Assembly: GCA_030041455.1 (NCBI GenBank)
Contig: JASHNV010000144.1
Location: 1 to 33,114, forward strand
Reading direction: 5' to 3'
DNA: 33,114 nt
Origin: Spirochaetia bacterium
GTDB taxonomy: Bacteria; Spirochaetota; Spirochaetia; DAHUYW01
Below the pieces are notes generated by a model, which worked only from the letters and a program-made list of their open reading frames with translations, had not been told where the DNA came from and did no database searches. Within the stretch, counting starts at the first letter, position 1. Every line of letters starts with the position of its first letter. Positions 24,295 to 31,749 of this stretch are shown here, piece by piece. The translations under genes and the position numbers were made by a program.

Positions 24295-25217
24295 GGCGGG
24301 AGCTCGATCCGGGCTCGGGTGCCGCGTGCCGCGAGGAGGTCTCTGATGAGGGATCGGGTCTTGGCGTAGACTCCGGACCTCGCCCGTTCGACGTCTCCCG
24401 TCTCGCGCAACGCGCGCTCGTAGGCCTGGCGGATCTCGGTCCCGATGTTGACCTTCGCGATCCCGATCCCCACCGCCTGCTCGATGTCGCGCGGGTCCAC
24501 GCCGGAGCCCCCGTGGAGGACGAGCGGAATCCCCGCGGCCTCCTCGATGTCCCTCAGGCGGTCGAGGTCGAGCCTCGCGCGGGGCTTCTTCGTATCGCGA
24601 AGCACGCGCGAGACGGCGCCGTGGACGCTTCCCACCGCCACCGAAAGCCAATCGCAGCCCGTCTCCCGCGTAAAGAGCGCGGCCTCGCCCGCGTCGGTGA
24701 AACCGCGCTTGCTCGCGAAGATCTCCTCGTACGACTGCCGAGGGCCCTCCTCGTGGCCAAGCACCGCGCCGAGCTCCGCCTCGAGCGGAAGACCGCCTGC
24801 GTGCGCGACGTCGGCCGCCGCGCGCGTCGCGAGAATGTTCGCCTCGAGGGGCAGGCGCGAGCCGTCCACCATGACCGAGTCGTAACCGAGCTCGACCGCG
24901 CGGCCGATGATGGGGAGGTAGTCGACCCGCAGGTCGTCCTCGTCGATGATCGGCGTATGATCGAGATGCAGGCGCACGTGCCGGACGTCCTTCCAGCGGA
25001 GGTACTCCTCGGCGACCGCCTCGAGACTCCCGCTCTCGAACTTGATCCACTCGAGGCGGGCGACCGCAACGAAGGCGAAGGAGTCCTCGTCGCGAACGGC
25101 TTCCACGATGGGTTTCATCATCGGCAGGTAGGGAACGTTGAAGGCGGGAACCACGAGGCCAAGCCGGCGCGCGCGCGCCACCATATCGGCGCCGCGCGCC
25201 GCGGAGTGGAGGGTCAC
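24291..25217 (-). CDS. Class II (zinc-dependent) ketose-bisphosphate aldolase family protein
   Basis: This 308-residue protein has the class II fructose/tagatose-bisphosphate aldolase fold. Catalytic Asp86 and zinc ligand His87 lie in RLHLDHTP, further zinc ligands are His199 (VGSVHG) and His235 (VLHGGSGV), and the phosphate-binding VNIGTEIR lies near 256-263. MVDGSRLPLEANI and EAELGAVLGHEEG are also typical of the family. It differs enough from housekeeping FbaA to suggest a dedicated substrate. The GTG at 25217 has GGGGAG upstream; a longer frame to 25301 has no better signal. It is coupled to the FGGY kinase by a 4-base stop/start overlap and is divergent from the ERG2-like gene. Role: cleavage of the phosphorylated sugar into triose units (inferred). 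Confidence 0.88.
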   Translation of the reverse strand: MTLHSAARGADMVARARRLGLVVPAFNVPYLPMMKPIVEAVRDEDSFAFVAVARLEWIKFESGSLEAVAEEYLRWKDVRHVRLHLDHTPIIDEDDLRVDYLPIIGRAVELGYDSVMVDGSRLPLEANILATRAAADVAHAGGLPLEAELGAVLGHEEGPRQSYEEIFASKRGFTDAGEAALFTRETGCDWLSVAVGSVHGAVSRVLRDTKKPRARLDLDRLRDIEEAAGIPLVLHGGSGVDPRDIEQAVGIGIAKVNIGTEIRQAYERALRETGDVERARSGVYAKTRSLIRDLLAARGTRARIELPP

Positions 25218-25381
25218 GGTCTCTCCCCGCGCCTTGGATCGAGGCGCGTCGCGGACGAATCCGCTTCCTACGAGTATGCCCCAGGGAGAGCGCGGGGGCA
25301 AGCGCGCTTTCGGAAGGCCGCGAACTCGGATAGGATGGCTTCGCAGGCCCGAGGCTTCTCAGGATCGGCGAAGGAGGTCGC

Positions 25382-26110
25382 ATGGTTCCCTATCTGTTCG
25401 ATCCGGACGTGATCGACGAGTGCGCGATGGCGTGTCTCGGCCTTCCGAAGCCGCAGATGTTCGACCGCTTCGCCTCGGAGGCCGACAGACGCTACCCCGG
25501 CCTCATCGACGACAACCAACCGTGGATCTACAGCATCGCGGGCGGCGCGATGATCCAGATGAAGCTCTACTTCGCCTCCCTCCACGAGTACGTCATGATC
25601 TGGGGAACGCCGATCGGCTCCGAGGGCCACTCGGGACGCCACCACGTCGCCTTCTGGGATACGGTCATCGACGGCGAGGCCTGGTACTACGCGGAGGGCC
25701 AGTTCGAGAAACGCGTCTACCGACCGGGAGCCCGCATCTACGTCGGCAAGGGCCAGGCCTGCGGCATGAGCTTCACCGACGGGGTCTGGGCCGTGGAGTA
25801 CGCTCGAGGTCCCCTGACGCGAAGCCTTCCGTTCGGGCTCGCCGACGAGCTCGTGAGCGCGCGCGATTTCGTCGCCGCGAAGCAGACGCTCTCGATCTAC
25901 GCGACCCTCATCGGCCGCCACTGGTCGAGCGAAGCCAACCGAGCCTATCCCCTCCTCGTACCGCTCAAGAGGCTCCTCGGCGCGATCATGCGATCAGTCG
26001 GGACCAGGATCACGAAACGGCTCATGCCTCCGCCGCCCAGGGAGCTTCCGAGGCGCTCGGAGCCCGAGGGCGACGGACGGATACATGGCCCGCGTCCCGG
26101 CGCCCGATAG
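25382..26110 (+). CDS. ERG2 / sigma-1 receptor family protein (bacterial C8-sterol-isomerase homologue)
   Basis: This 242-residue protein is clearly related to eukaryotic ERG2 (sterol C8-C7 isomerase) and the sigma-1 receptor. Shared blocks are YLFDPDV (4-10), AGGAM (53-57), ASLHEYVMIWGT (65-76), GSEGHSGRHH (79-88), DTVIDG (93-98), YRPGARI (113-119), WAVEYARG (136-143) and LPFGLADELVSARDF (149-163). The two acidic residues that bind the ligand amine in sigma-1 (Asp126, Glu172) correspond to Asp93 and Glu139, with the same 46-residue spacing. The N-terminal membrane helix of the eukaryotic proteins is missing, while the C-terminal amphipathic helices seem present. About 60 extra residues follow. 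AAGGAGG precedes the ATG. The last 117 bases overlap the convergent SDR gene. The reaction in this organism is unknown. Confidence 0.85.
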   Translation: MVPYLFDPDVIDECAMACLGLPKPQMFDRFASEADRRYPGLIDDNQPWIYSIAGGAMIQMKLYFASLHEYVMIWGTPIGSEGHSGRHHVAFWDTVIDGEAWYYAEGQFEKRVYRPGARIYVGKGQACGMSFTDGVWAVEYARGPLTRSLPFGLADELVSARDFVAAKQTLSIYATLIGRHWSSEANRAYPLLVPLKRLLGAIMRSVGTRITKRLMPPPPRELPRRSEPEGDGRIHGPRPGAR

Positions 26111-26875
26111 CGCGATCCCGGCTCGCCGCGGAAGAAGCGCGGCGAGCCGGGAGGCGAGCCTGTTCGCCCGGCCGGGGACGATCTCGGGGCCGCGGCCGAG
26201 GGCGCCGAGCGTCTGACGGACCGCGCTCTCGCAGCCCATCACCGGCAGCGCAAGCCATCCCGGCCGGCGCGGGCTTCCGCTCCTGAAGGTCGGCGTCTCG
26301 GTCAAGCCCGCGCAGCAGGCGAGTACGTCGACCCCCGAAGGACGAAGCTCGTCCCAGAGGCCTTCGGCGAGCACCCGCACGTAGGCCTTCGAGGCGGCGT
26401 AGTGGCTCACGAGCGCGGTGCCCCGAAATCCCGCCATCGACGAGACGAGGATGATGCCGCCTCTGCCGCGAGCCTGCATCCGAGCGCCGAACGCGAGGGA
26501 GAGCAGCGCCGGAGCGCGGCAGTTGAGGTCGATCAGCCGCTCGTGGACGCTCGGGGCCTCGCGCAGGTAGGGGCCGATGAGGGAGAGCGCGCCGTTGCAG
26601 ACGAGGAGACCGACGTCGAGCCGCTCGGTCTCCTCGACGAGCGCGCCCAAGCCGCGCGGATCCGCGAGATCGAGCGACAGCGGAACCGTCTCGACGGCAA
26701 AGCGCGACGCGATCTCCGAGGCGAGGGCGGTAAGAGGCTCCGTTCGCCTCGCGACGAGCACGAGGCTGAGCCCGCGTCCGGCGAGCTGGCGGGCGAACTC
26801 CGCGCCGAGACCGTCGGAGCCGCCGGCGACCACCGCCCACGGGCCGTAGCGCGCGTGAAAATCCGCATCCTTCAT
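25994..26875 (-). CDS. Short-chain dehydrogenase/reductase
   Basis: This 293-residue NAD(P)-dependent oxidoreductase has the nucleotide loop as GGSDGLG (18-24) after the opening RYGPWAVV, NGAL at 94-97 in place of NNAG, the catalytic Ser in LVSSMAGF, and YAASK with Tyr159 and Lys163. The CAGLTETPTF segment follows. The N-terminus resembles the branch that includes eukaryotic 3-ketoacyl-CoA/17-beta-hydroxysteroid reductases, but many bacterial SDRs share it, so no substrate is claimed. GGAGGAG lies just upstream of ATG 26875; the longer frame reaching 27019 lacks homology. The 3' end overlaps the convergent ERG2-like gene by 117 bases, and the last 25-30 residues may be a non-conserved extension. 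Confidence 0.85.
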   Translation of the reverse strand: MKDADFHARYGPWAVVAGGSDGLGAEFARQLAGRGLSLVLVARRTEPLTALASEIASRFAVETVPLSLDLADPRGLGALVEETERLDVGLLVCNGALSLIGPYLREAPSVHERLIDLNCRAPALLSLAFGARMQARGRGGIILVSSMAGFRGTALVSHYAASKAYVRVLAEGLWDELRPSGVDVLACCAGLTETPTFRSGSPRRPGWLALPVMGCESAVRQTLGALGRGPEIVPGRANRLASRLAALLPRRAGIALSGAGTRAMYPSVALGLRAPRKLPGRRRHEPFRDPGPD

Positions 26876-27022
26876 CCGCTCCTCCGCGTTCCTTAGGGAC
26901 CGGGTAGTGTGAACCGAACGCGCCTCGATGTCGACACCGCGCCGGGGCTCGGCACCCCTGTACACGGACCCGTTTTTGTTGTATCTTCTCCCGGACGTTC
27001 GTAAACGCAAACAAATCAAAGC

Positions 27023-27031
27023 TGATACGAT
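27023..27031 (+). promoter_or_regulatory. Tentative extended -10 for the DEAD-box helicase gene
   Basis: TGA-TACGAT lies about 57 bases before the start codon in an A+T-richer stretch (about 26960-27080). No clear -35 is seen. AAGGA at 27078-27082 is the ribosome-binding site for ATG 27088. Confidence 0.3.
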
Positions 27032-27087
27032 ATAGCGATTTCACCCGATACCCGCCCTATCCTATCGCCTGGTTTATAAGGAAACGC

Positions 27088-28446
27088 ATGAGCGATATCA
27101 CGTTTGAGTCTCTGGGCTTGAACCAAGCCCTGCTTGCGACATTGCGCGAGGAGGGCTACCGCGAGCCCACGCCAATTCAATCCAAAGCGATCCCGAGCCT
27201 CCTCGACGGCAGGGATCTCATGGGCTGCGCCCAGACCGGGACCGGGAAGACGGCGGCCTTCGCCCTTCCGATCATCCAGCGGCTCGCCGAGAAGCGCGCG
27301 CGGCGCGAGCCGAGAAAGGCTCGCGCGCTCGTGGTGGCGCCCACCCGCGAGCTCGCCGCGCAAATCGACGCGAGCTTCGCCGCCTACGGAAGAGGAGCGG
27401 GACTGACCCGCGCCTGCGTCTGCGGCGGCGTCGGCAAGGTCCCCCAGGCGCGCGCCCTTTCGCGCGGCGTGGACGTTCTCGTCGCGACGCCGGGGCGGCT
27501 TCTCGACCTCCTCAACGACGGGGCGGTACGACTCGACTCCGTGGAGACCGTCGTCTTCGACGAGGCCGACCGGCTCCTCGACATGGGATTCGTGCACGAC
27601 GTGCGGCGCATCGTCGCGCTTCTGCCCGAGGTACGGCAGACGCTCCTCTTCTCGGCGACCATTCCCTCCGGGATCCGGGCGCTCGCCGATACGATCCTGA
27701 AGGATCCGGTTCGCGTCGAGGTCTCCCCCGAGCAGCCGGCCGTCGAGCTCATCGAGCAGAAGCTGATGTACGTGGAGAAAGGGGACAAGAAGGCGCTCCT
27801 CGTGGCGCTCCTGAAGGGGGCGGAGGTCGCGCGGTCCATCGTGTTCACGAAAACCAAGCACGGAGCGAACCGTCTCGCGGAGAGCCTGACCGGAGAGGGC
27901 ATCCGCTCCGACGCCATCCACTCGAACAAGAGCCAGAGCCAACGCACGCGGACGCTGGACGCCTTCCGGGGCGGGCGGCTGAAGGTCCTCGTCGCGACCG
28001 ACCTCGCGGCGCGCGGCATCGACGTCGACGGGATCACCCACGTCTTCAACTACGAGCTTCCGCACGAACCGGAGGTCTACGTCCACCGGATCGGCCGGAC
28101 CGCGCGGGCGGGCACTCGGGGCGTCGCGGTGACGCTCTGCGACTCCGAGGAGAGGACGCTTCTTCGGGACATCGAGCGGCTGCTCGGCAAGCGGGTTCCG
28201 GTCGAGATCGACCATCCCTTCCGGGCGGCCTTCCGCCCGGAGGAGCGGCGCGGCGGGGGAAACCGGGCGCTTCCGCCGCGGACGCTAGGCGGCCACCGCG
28301 CCGCAGGACCCGAGGGACGGAGCTCCCGCGGATACTCGCCGCGCGCCGCCGAGGAGCGCTCGAGCGGCACGGAGAGGAGATCGGCTCGGTACGGGAGATT
28401 CGGGCTGGACGGCGCGGGAAGGCCCGGCGGAAGAGGGCGCGCCTAG
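27088..28446 (+). CDS. DEAD-box ATP-dependent RNA helicase (RhlE-like)
   Basis: This 452-residue helicase unwinds RNA duplexes in ribosome assembly or mRNA turnover. All core motifs are present in order: the Q motif (F-ESLGL ... REPTPIQ), motif I AQTGTGKT, Ia PTRELA, Ib TPGR, II DEAD (in VVFDEADRLLDMGF), III SAT, V ATDLAARGID and VI HRIGRTAR. The C-terminal tail from about residue 375 is Arg/Gly/Ser-rich and unstructured (RRGGGNRAL and later GRPGGRGRA), as in RhlE-type proteins that bind RNA nonspecifically. The AAGGA site upstream fixes the ATG. It converges on the thioredoxin gene with 15 bases between the stops. The A+T-richer leader would fit cold-related control, which is only suggested. 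Confidence 0.93.
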   Translation: MSDITFESLGLNQALLATLREEGYREPTPIQSKAIPSLLDGRDLMGCAQTGTGKTAAFALPIIQRLAEKRARREPRKARALVVAPTRELAAQIDASFAAYGRGAGLTRACVCGGVGKVPQARALSRGVDVLVATPGRLLDLLNDGAVRLDSVETVVFDEADRLLDMGFVHDVRRIVALLPEVRQTLLFSATIPSGIRALADTILKDPVRVEVSPEQPAVELIEQKLMYVEKGDKKALLVALLKGAEVARSIVFTKTKHGANRLAESLTGEGIRSDAIHSNKSQSQRTRTLDAFRGGRLKVLVATDLAARGIDVDGITHVFNYELPHEPEVYVHRIGRTARAGTRGVAVTLCDSEERTLLRDIERLLGKRVPVEIDHPFRAAFRPEERRGGGNRALPPRTLGGHRAAGPEGRSSRGYSPRAAEERSSGTERRSARYGRFGLDGAGRPGGRGRA

Positions 28447-28461
28447 CCTCGCAGGCGAGCT

Positions 28462-28878
28462 TCAGCTGAAGCGCGCGAGCTGGGAAAGGAGCTTCGAAGC
28501 GGTCGCGACTCCCTGGTTCACGTGGCGCGCCCTGCCGTCGCGGTCGAGGACGAAGGTCGTCGGCACGGTGAGCACGCGCCACGCCTTCGCGAGCTCCGGC
28601 CGCTCGTAGGCGTCGATCTCGATCACCTGGAGGCGCCCGGCGAGCCGGTCCTTGAGCTCCTTGAGCGCCGGCCGCTGCGCCGCCCTGCAGGCGACGCAGT
28701 CGGGCGTCGTAAAGTAGACGATGCCCGGGGTGCCGGGCTCGAACTCGGCGAGACGCGCGGCGAGAGCGCGGGCGCGCGCGAGAAGCCCCGCGCTTACGAG
28801 CCTGAAAGCCGCGACGGCGAGCGCGGCGATGAGGACGGCGAGAGCGAGGCGGAGCAGGAAGGGCGGGAGCGCCGGCAT
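28462..28878 (-). CDS. Membrane-anchored thioredoxin-like protein
   Basis: This is a thioredoxin-fold protein of about 138 residues. A hydrophobic N-terminal helix (residues 7-30, FLLRLALAVLIAALAVAAF) acts as anchor or uncleaved signal. The redox motif is C61-V-A-C64 in TTPDCVACRAAQRP, and the cis-proline loop is VPTTF (about 106-110). CVAC is a variant of the usual CGPC. ATG 28878 begins four bases after the DUF4395 stop, so the pair is one operon. An in-frame TTG at 28896 is an alternative start. The likely role is periplasmic disulfide reduction or relay with the DUF4395 partner, inferred from the pairing. Confidence 0.85.
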   Translation of the reverse strand: MPALPPFLLRLALAVLIAALAVAAFRLVSAGLLARARALAARLAEFEPGTPGIVYFTTPDCVACRAAQRPALKELKDRLAGRLQVIEIDAYERPELAKAWRVLTVPTTFVLDRDGRARHVNQGVATASKLLSQLARFS

Positions 28879-28882
28879 ACGA

Positions 28883-29374
28883 CTACGCCGCGCCAAGCCT
28901 CTTCGGCCGCATTCCCGGGAAGGTTCCCTCGGGCGGATTCTTCGCGAAACCCGGCACTCCCAAGCGGTTGAGCCAGTAGTAGACCGCGCAGCCCGCGCAG
29001 AACCCGGCGAAGAGGTTCAGCGCCGCGAGCGCCACGACGATCCACGCCAAAACCCAACCGAGGACCTCGCCGCCGAGGAGGCAGGCTATTCCCGCCGCCG
29101 CGGCGACCACTCCCCCGAAGCCCTGGGCGAAGCGATGCGGCTGCGGGTTGTCCGGGATCGGGTCCGGTTTCACGATCCCGAGGGGGCGGAGCACGCCCGC
29201 GTAGAGGGGCAGGAAGCCCGGCCGACCGACTAGCGTTCCGGCGAGCATGACCCCGGCCACGAAGAGCGAAAGCCACGGAAAGTTCGCGACGTACGCCGCG
29301 ACGAGAAGAACGATAATCGCCGCCTGATTGACCCGCAGGCTCGAATGATCGACCGTTCCGAGCGACTCAGCCAT
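28883..29374 (-). CDS. DUF4395 family membrane protein
   Basis: This 163-residue membrane protein has about four hydrophobic helices: AAIIVLLVAAYVANFPWL with the adjoining LFVAGVMLAGTLV, then FGGVVAAAAGIACLL and GWVLAWIVVALAALNLFAGF. It carries a CxxC pair at C126 and C129 (GFCAGCAVYYWL). These are features of DUF4395 proteins, which are often encoded next to thioredoxins as here. The two cysteines at the end of the last helix suggest thiol exchange with the neighbouring thioredoxin. ATG 29374 is supported by GGAGGAG six bases upstream and a promoter at 29407-29435. The function is otherwise uncharacterised. Confidence 0.82.
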   Translation of the reverse strand: MAESLGTVDHSSLRVNQAAIIVLLVAAYVANFPWLSLFVAGVMLAGTLVGRPGFLPLYAGVLRPLGIVKPDPIPDNPQPHRFAQGFGGVVAAAAGIACLLGGEVLGWVLAWIVVALAALNLFAGFCAGCAVYYWLNRLGVPGFAKNPPEGTFPGMRPKRLGAA

Positions 29375-29406
29375 CCTATACTCCTCCAAGGTAATCAACA
29401 TAGTCA

Positions 29407-29435
29407 AGTATGAGCGAAACGGCGCCGGAAGTCAA
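29407..29435 (-). promoter_or_regulatory. Sigma70 promoter of the DUF4395-thioredoxin operon
   Basis: On the minus strand TTGACT (29435-29430) and CATACT (29412-29407) are 17 bases apart. The start near 29400 gives a leader of about 26 bases to ATG 29374. It is back-to-back with the cobalamin-riboswitch promoter, the two -35 boxes being 21 bases apart. Confidence 0.6.
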
Positions 29436-29456
29436 TGCTTTTTTTCCCGCTCCCGC

Positions 29457-29485
29457 TTGACAGCGCGAAGCGATGAGTCCATCGT
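29457..29485 (+). promoter_or_regulatory. Promoter upstream of the cobalamin riboswitch
   Basis: A perfect -35 TTGACA (29457-29462) is followed after 17 bases by a weak -10, CATCGT (29480-29485). The start would be near 29492, just before the riboswitch P1 stem at 29503. Confidence 0.5.
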
Positions 29486-29502
29486 CTCGGGCAAAGCCTA
29501 AA

Positions 29503-29670
29503 GTTTCCAGCATGAGGAATGCGGTGCGAAACCGCAGCGGTCCCGCCACTGTAACCGGGGATGGGGGCAGCACGCTCTGCGCGCGAGCGCGGAGCGGCCA
29601 TTGTGGGCGAAACCCATGAGAAGGCGCTGCGCCGTCAGAGGATCCGGGAGCCAGGATACCGGCTGGAAAC
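29503..29670 (+). ncRNA. Cobalamin (B12) riboswitch
   Basis: The aptamer is closed by a perfect 9-bp P1 stem, GTTTCCAGC (29503-29511) with GCTGGAAAC (29662-29670). Inside are the conserved GAATGCGGTGCGAAACCGCAGCGGTCCC-type core, given here as two adjoining parts, the B12 box GCCACTG (29545-29551) followed by TAACCGG, and the distal GAGCCAGGATACC before P1. A side hairpin with a GCGA tetraloop lies at about 29572-29595. It controls the TonB-dependent receptor downstream. No terminator with a T-tract follows in the 126-base expression platform, so control is probably translational, through access to the AGGAGGAG site before ATG 29797. Confidence 0.93.
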
Positions 29671-29796
29671 ACGTCACCTTCGAGGCAAAGGGAGAGGCAT
29701 GAGCGTCCCGCTCGATCTCTTCAACGTCGTCGCCGCGCTTCTCGACCGATTCCTCGGGGGAGAGGGCTTCCTTGTCTCTTCAGGAGGAGTACCGAC

Positions 29797-31749
29797 ATGC
29801 ACAAGGGGAAGGCTCTCGCGTTCGCGCTGCTCGCCGCCTCGGCAGGAATGGCCGGCGCGCAGTCGCAGGATCTCACGCTCTCGGACGTCGCGGTCACCGC
29901 GACGAGGATTCAAGAAAGTACGATAGATGCGCCCGCCGCGATCGCGGTCGTCACGGCCGCCGACATCGCCGCGAAAGGCGCGACGACCGTCGCGGAGGCT
30001 CTCGAGGGGGTCCCCGGCCTTACCCTCACGAGCTACGGGCCCGAGGGGTCCGTCGTGAGCGCGTCGATCCGCGGCTCGACCTCCAACGAGGTCGTCGTGC
30101 TGATCGACGGCGTCAGGGTGGCGAACGCCCTGAACGGCACCGTCGACCTCTCGACCCTTCCGGCCGACAACATCGAGCGCATCGAGGTTCTGCGGGCGGG
30201 AGCGAGCGCGCTCTACGGTCCCGACGCGGTCGGCGGCGTGATCAACATCATCACGAACTCGAGCTCCGCGACACGGCTGAGCGCGACGGTCGAGAACGGC
30301 GCGTTCGTTCCCGGCGAGTCGGTCTCGAGCGCGGGCTCGCCTGAGGGGGCCGACGCGGGGAGCCTCGTCGACTCGCAGAAGCTCTCGGTCTCAGGCGGCA
30401 CGGCGCTCGGGGCGGTCGGGGTGGAGGGCGCCGGGACCCTTTCGCGGGCCGGGAACGCCTACCTCTACACGGACCCGAGCGGCATAACGAGGCAGCTCGC
30501 GAACGCCGGCCTCCTCGGCGGGGACGGCTCGCTTGCGCTGCGCGCTCCGCTTGCCTCCGGCACGATCGCGGCGGAAGGGGCGGTCGACTACTCCAACGTC
30601 GGCGTTCCAGGCTCCGAGGAGGACCCGAGCCCGAGCGCGAACCAGCAGAACACGCGCCTGAGCGGCACGCTCGGCTACACGACCGGCCATTTCCTTTCCG
30701 ACCTCCTCACGACGTCTCTCACCGCGTACGCCGAGTACACCGAGGTCGCCTACGTCTACGATCCCACGCAGCCTTCCACGGCCTCCGACGACAAGCTGTG
30801 GACCTACGGCGCCGACCTCCAGGAGGAGGCCTCCGTGAGCGACGCGCTCACGCTCGTGTACGGCCTGAGCCTCGAGTACGACAGCGCGCTCAGCACGGAC
30901 GTCGGCAGCCCGACGCGCCTTTCAAGCGGCGTCTACTTCGAGCCGTCGCTCGTCGTCGGAAAGCTCTCGATCGTCCCGGCGATCCGCTACGACTACTATT
31001 CCGATTACGCCCCCGGGGACGTGAGCGGCATGCTCGGCTTCTCGTATCGGCTGTCGGACGACGTCGCGCTCAAGCTGGACGCCTCGCGCGCCTATCGGGT
31101 GCCGACGTTCGAGGACCTCTACACCCAGGACGCCTACGGCGACACGGGCAATCCCAACCTCCTCCCGGAATCCGGGTGGAGCGGCGAGATCGGCGTCGTG
31201 GTCGACACCGGCCGGCTCTCCTACTCGGGCTTCGTCTTCACGCGCTACATGGAGGACCTCATCGTCTGGGAGACCGCGCCTGACTTCACCTCCCATCCCT
31301 ACAACATCGGCGCGGCGCTCTACCCGGGAGCGGAGCAGGAGCTGAAGCTGCGCTTCGCCCGGCGCTTCTACGTCGACGCCGCGTACACCTTCCTCGACGC
31401 CTATGACCTGTCCGACGGCCTCACGATCGCCGACAACGTGAGGCTCCCCTACACCCCGGAGGACACGGCGAGCCTCGCCGTGGGTTCCGACCGGGGGCCG
31501 GTCACCTGGCGTCTCGGCGGCTCCTACGCGAGCGCGCGCTTCGAGGACTCGACCAACACCACCTCCCTTCCGCCCTATTTCGTCCTCGACGCGCTCGTGC
31601 GTGTCGCGCTTGCGCGCGGCTGGTCGCTCTACGTGGCCGCAGACAACGTGCTCGGCGAGCAATACCAGCTCAGCGCGGGCTACCCGATGCCGCCGACCGA
31701 GATTCGCGTGGGGGCGAATCTGAGCGCTCACGGGGCGGCGAGCCGATAG
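29797..31749 (+). CDS. btuB: TonB-dependent outer-membrane receptor, cobalamin transporter (BtuB-like)
   Basis: This 650-residue outer-membrane receptor has a signal peptide of about 21 residues ending AGA before QSQDL. A TonB-box-like segment (SDVAVTATR, about 29-37) is followed by a plug domain with DAPAAIAVVTAADI, LEGVPGLTLTSYG, IRGSTSNEVVVLIDGVR, DNIERIEVLRAGASALYGPDAVGGVINIIT, and then a beta-barrel rich in alternating aromatic strands. The barrel includes the typical RVPTFEDLY and GNPNLLPESGWSGEIGV. The upstream cobalamin riboswitch makes B12 or a precursor the likely cargo. The AGGAGGAG site fixes the ATG. The C-terminus (EIRVGANLSAHGAASR) lacks the usual terminal aromatic residue, possibly because the gene runs 22 bases into the convergent TonB-domain gene. 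Confidence 0.92.
   Translation: MHKGKALAFALLAASAGMAGAQSQDLTLSDVAVTATRIQESTIDAPAAIAVVTAADIAAKGATTVAEALEGVPGLTLTSYGPEGSVVSASIRGSTSNEVVVLIDGVRVANALNGTVDLSTLPADNIERIEVLRAGASALYGPDAVGGVINIITNSSSATRLSATVENGAFVPGESVSSAGSPEGADAGSLVDSQKLSVSGGTALGAVGVEGAGTLSRAGNAYLYTDPSGITRQLANAGLLGGDGSLALRAPLASGTIAAEGAVDYSNVGVPGSEEDPSPSANQQNTRLSGTLGYTTGHFLSDLLTTSLTAYAEYTEVAYVYDPTQPSTASDDKLWTYGADLQEEASVSDALTLVYGLSLEYDSALSTDVGSPTRLSSGVYFEPSLVVGKLSIVPAIRYDYYSDYAPGDVSGMLGFSYRLSDDVALKLDASRAYRVPTFEDLYTQDAYGDTGNPNLLPESGWSGEIGVVVDTGRLSYSGFVFTRYMEDLIVWETAPDFTSHPYNIGAALYPGAEQELKLRFARRFYVDAAYTFLDAYDLSDGLTIADNVRLPYTPEDTASLAVGSDRGPVTWRLGGSYASARFEDSTNTTSLPPYFVLDALVRVALARGWSLYVAADNVLGEQYQLSAGYPMPPTEIRVGANLSAHGAASR

Noticed and set aside
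22780-25383. An 867-codon frame apparently fusing the kinase to an upstream region
   Set aside because: The part upstream of 24294 is Arg/Gly/Ala-rich shadow sequence of the aldolase gene. The true kinase begins at GTG 24294 with the family motif LLGIDVGTT.
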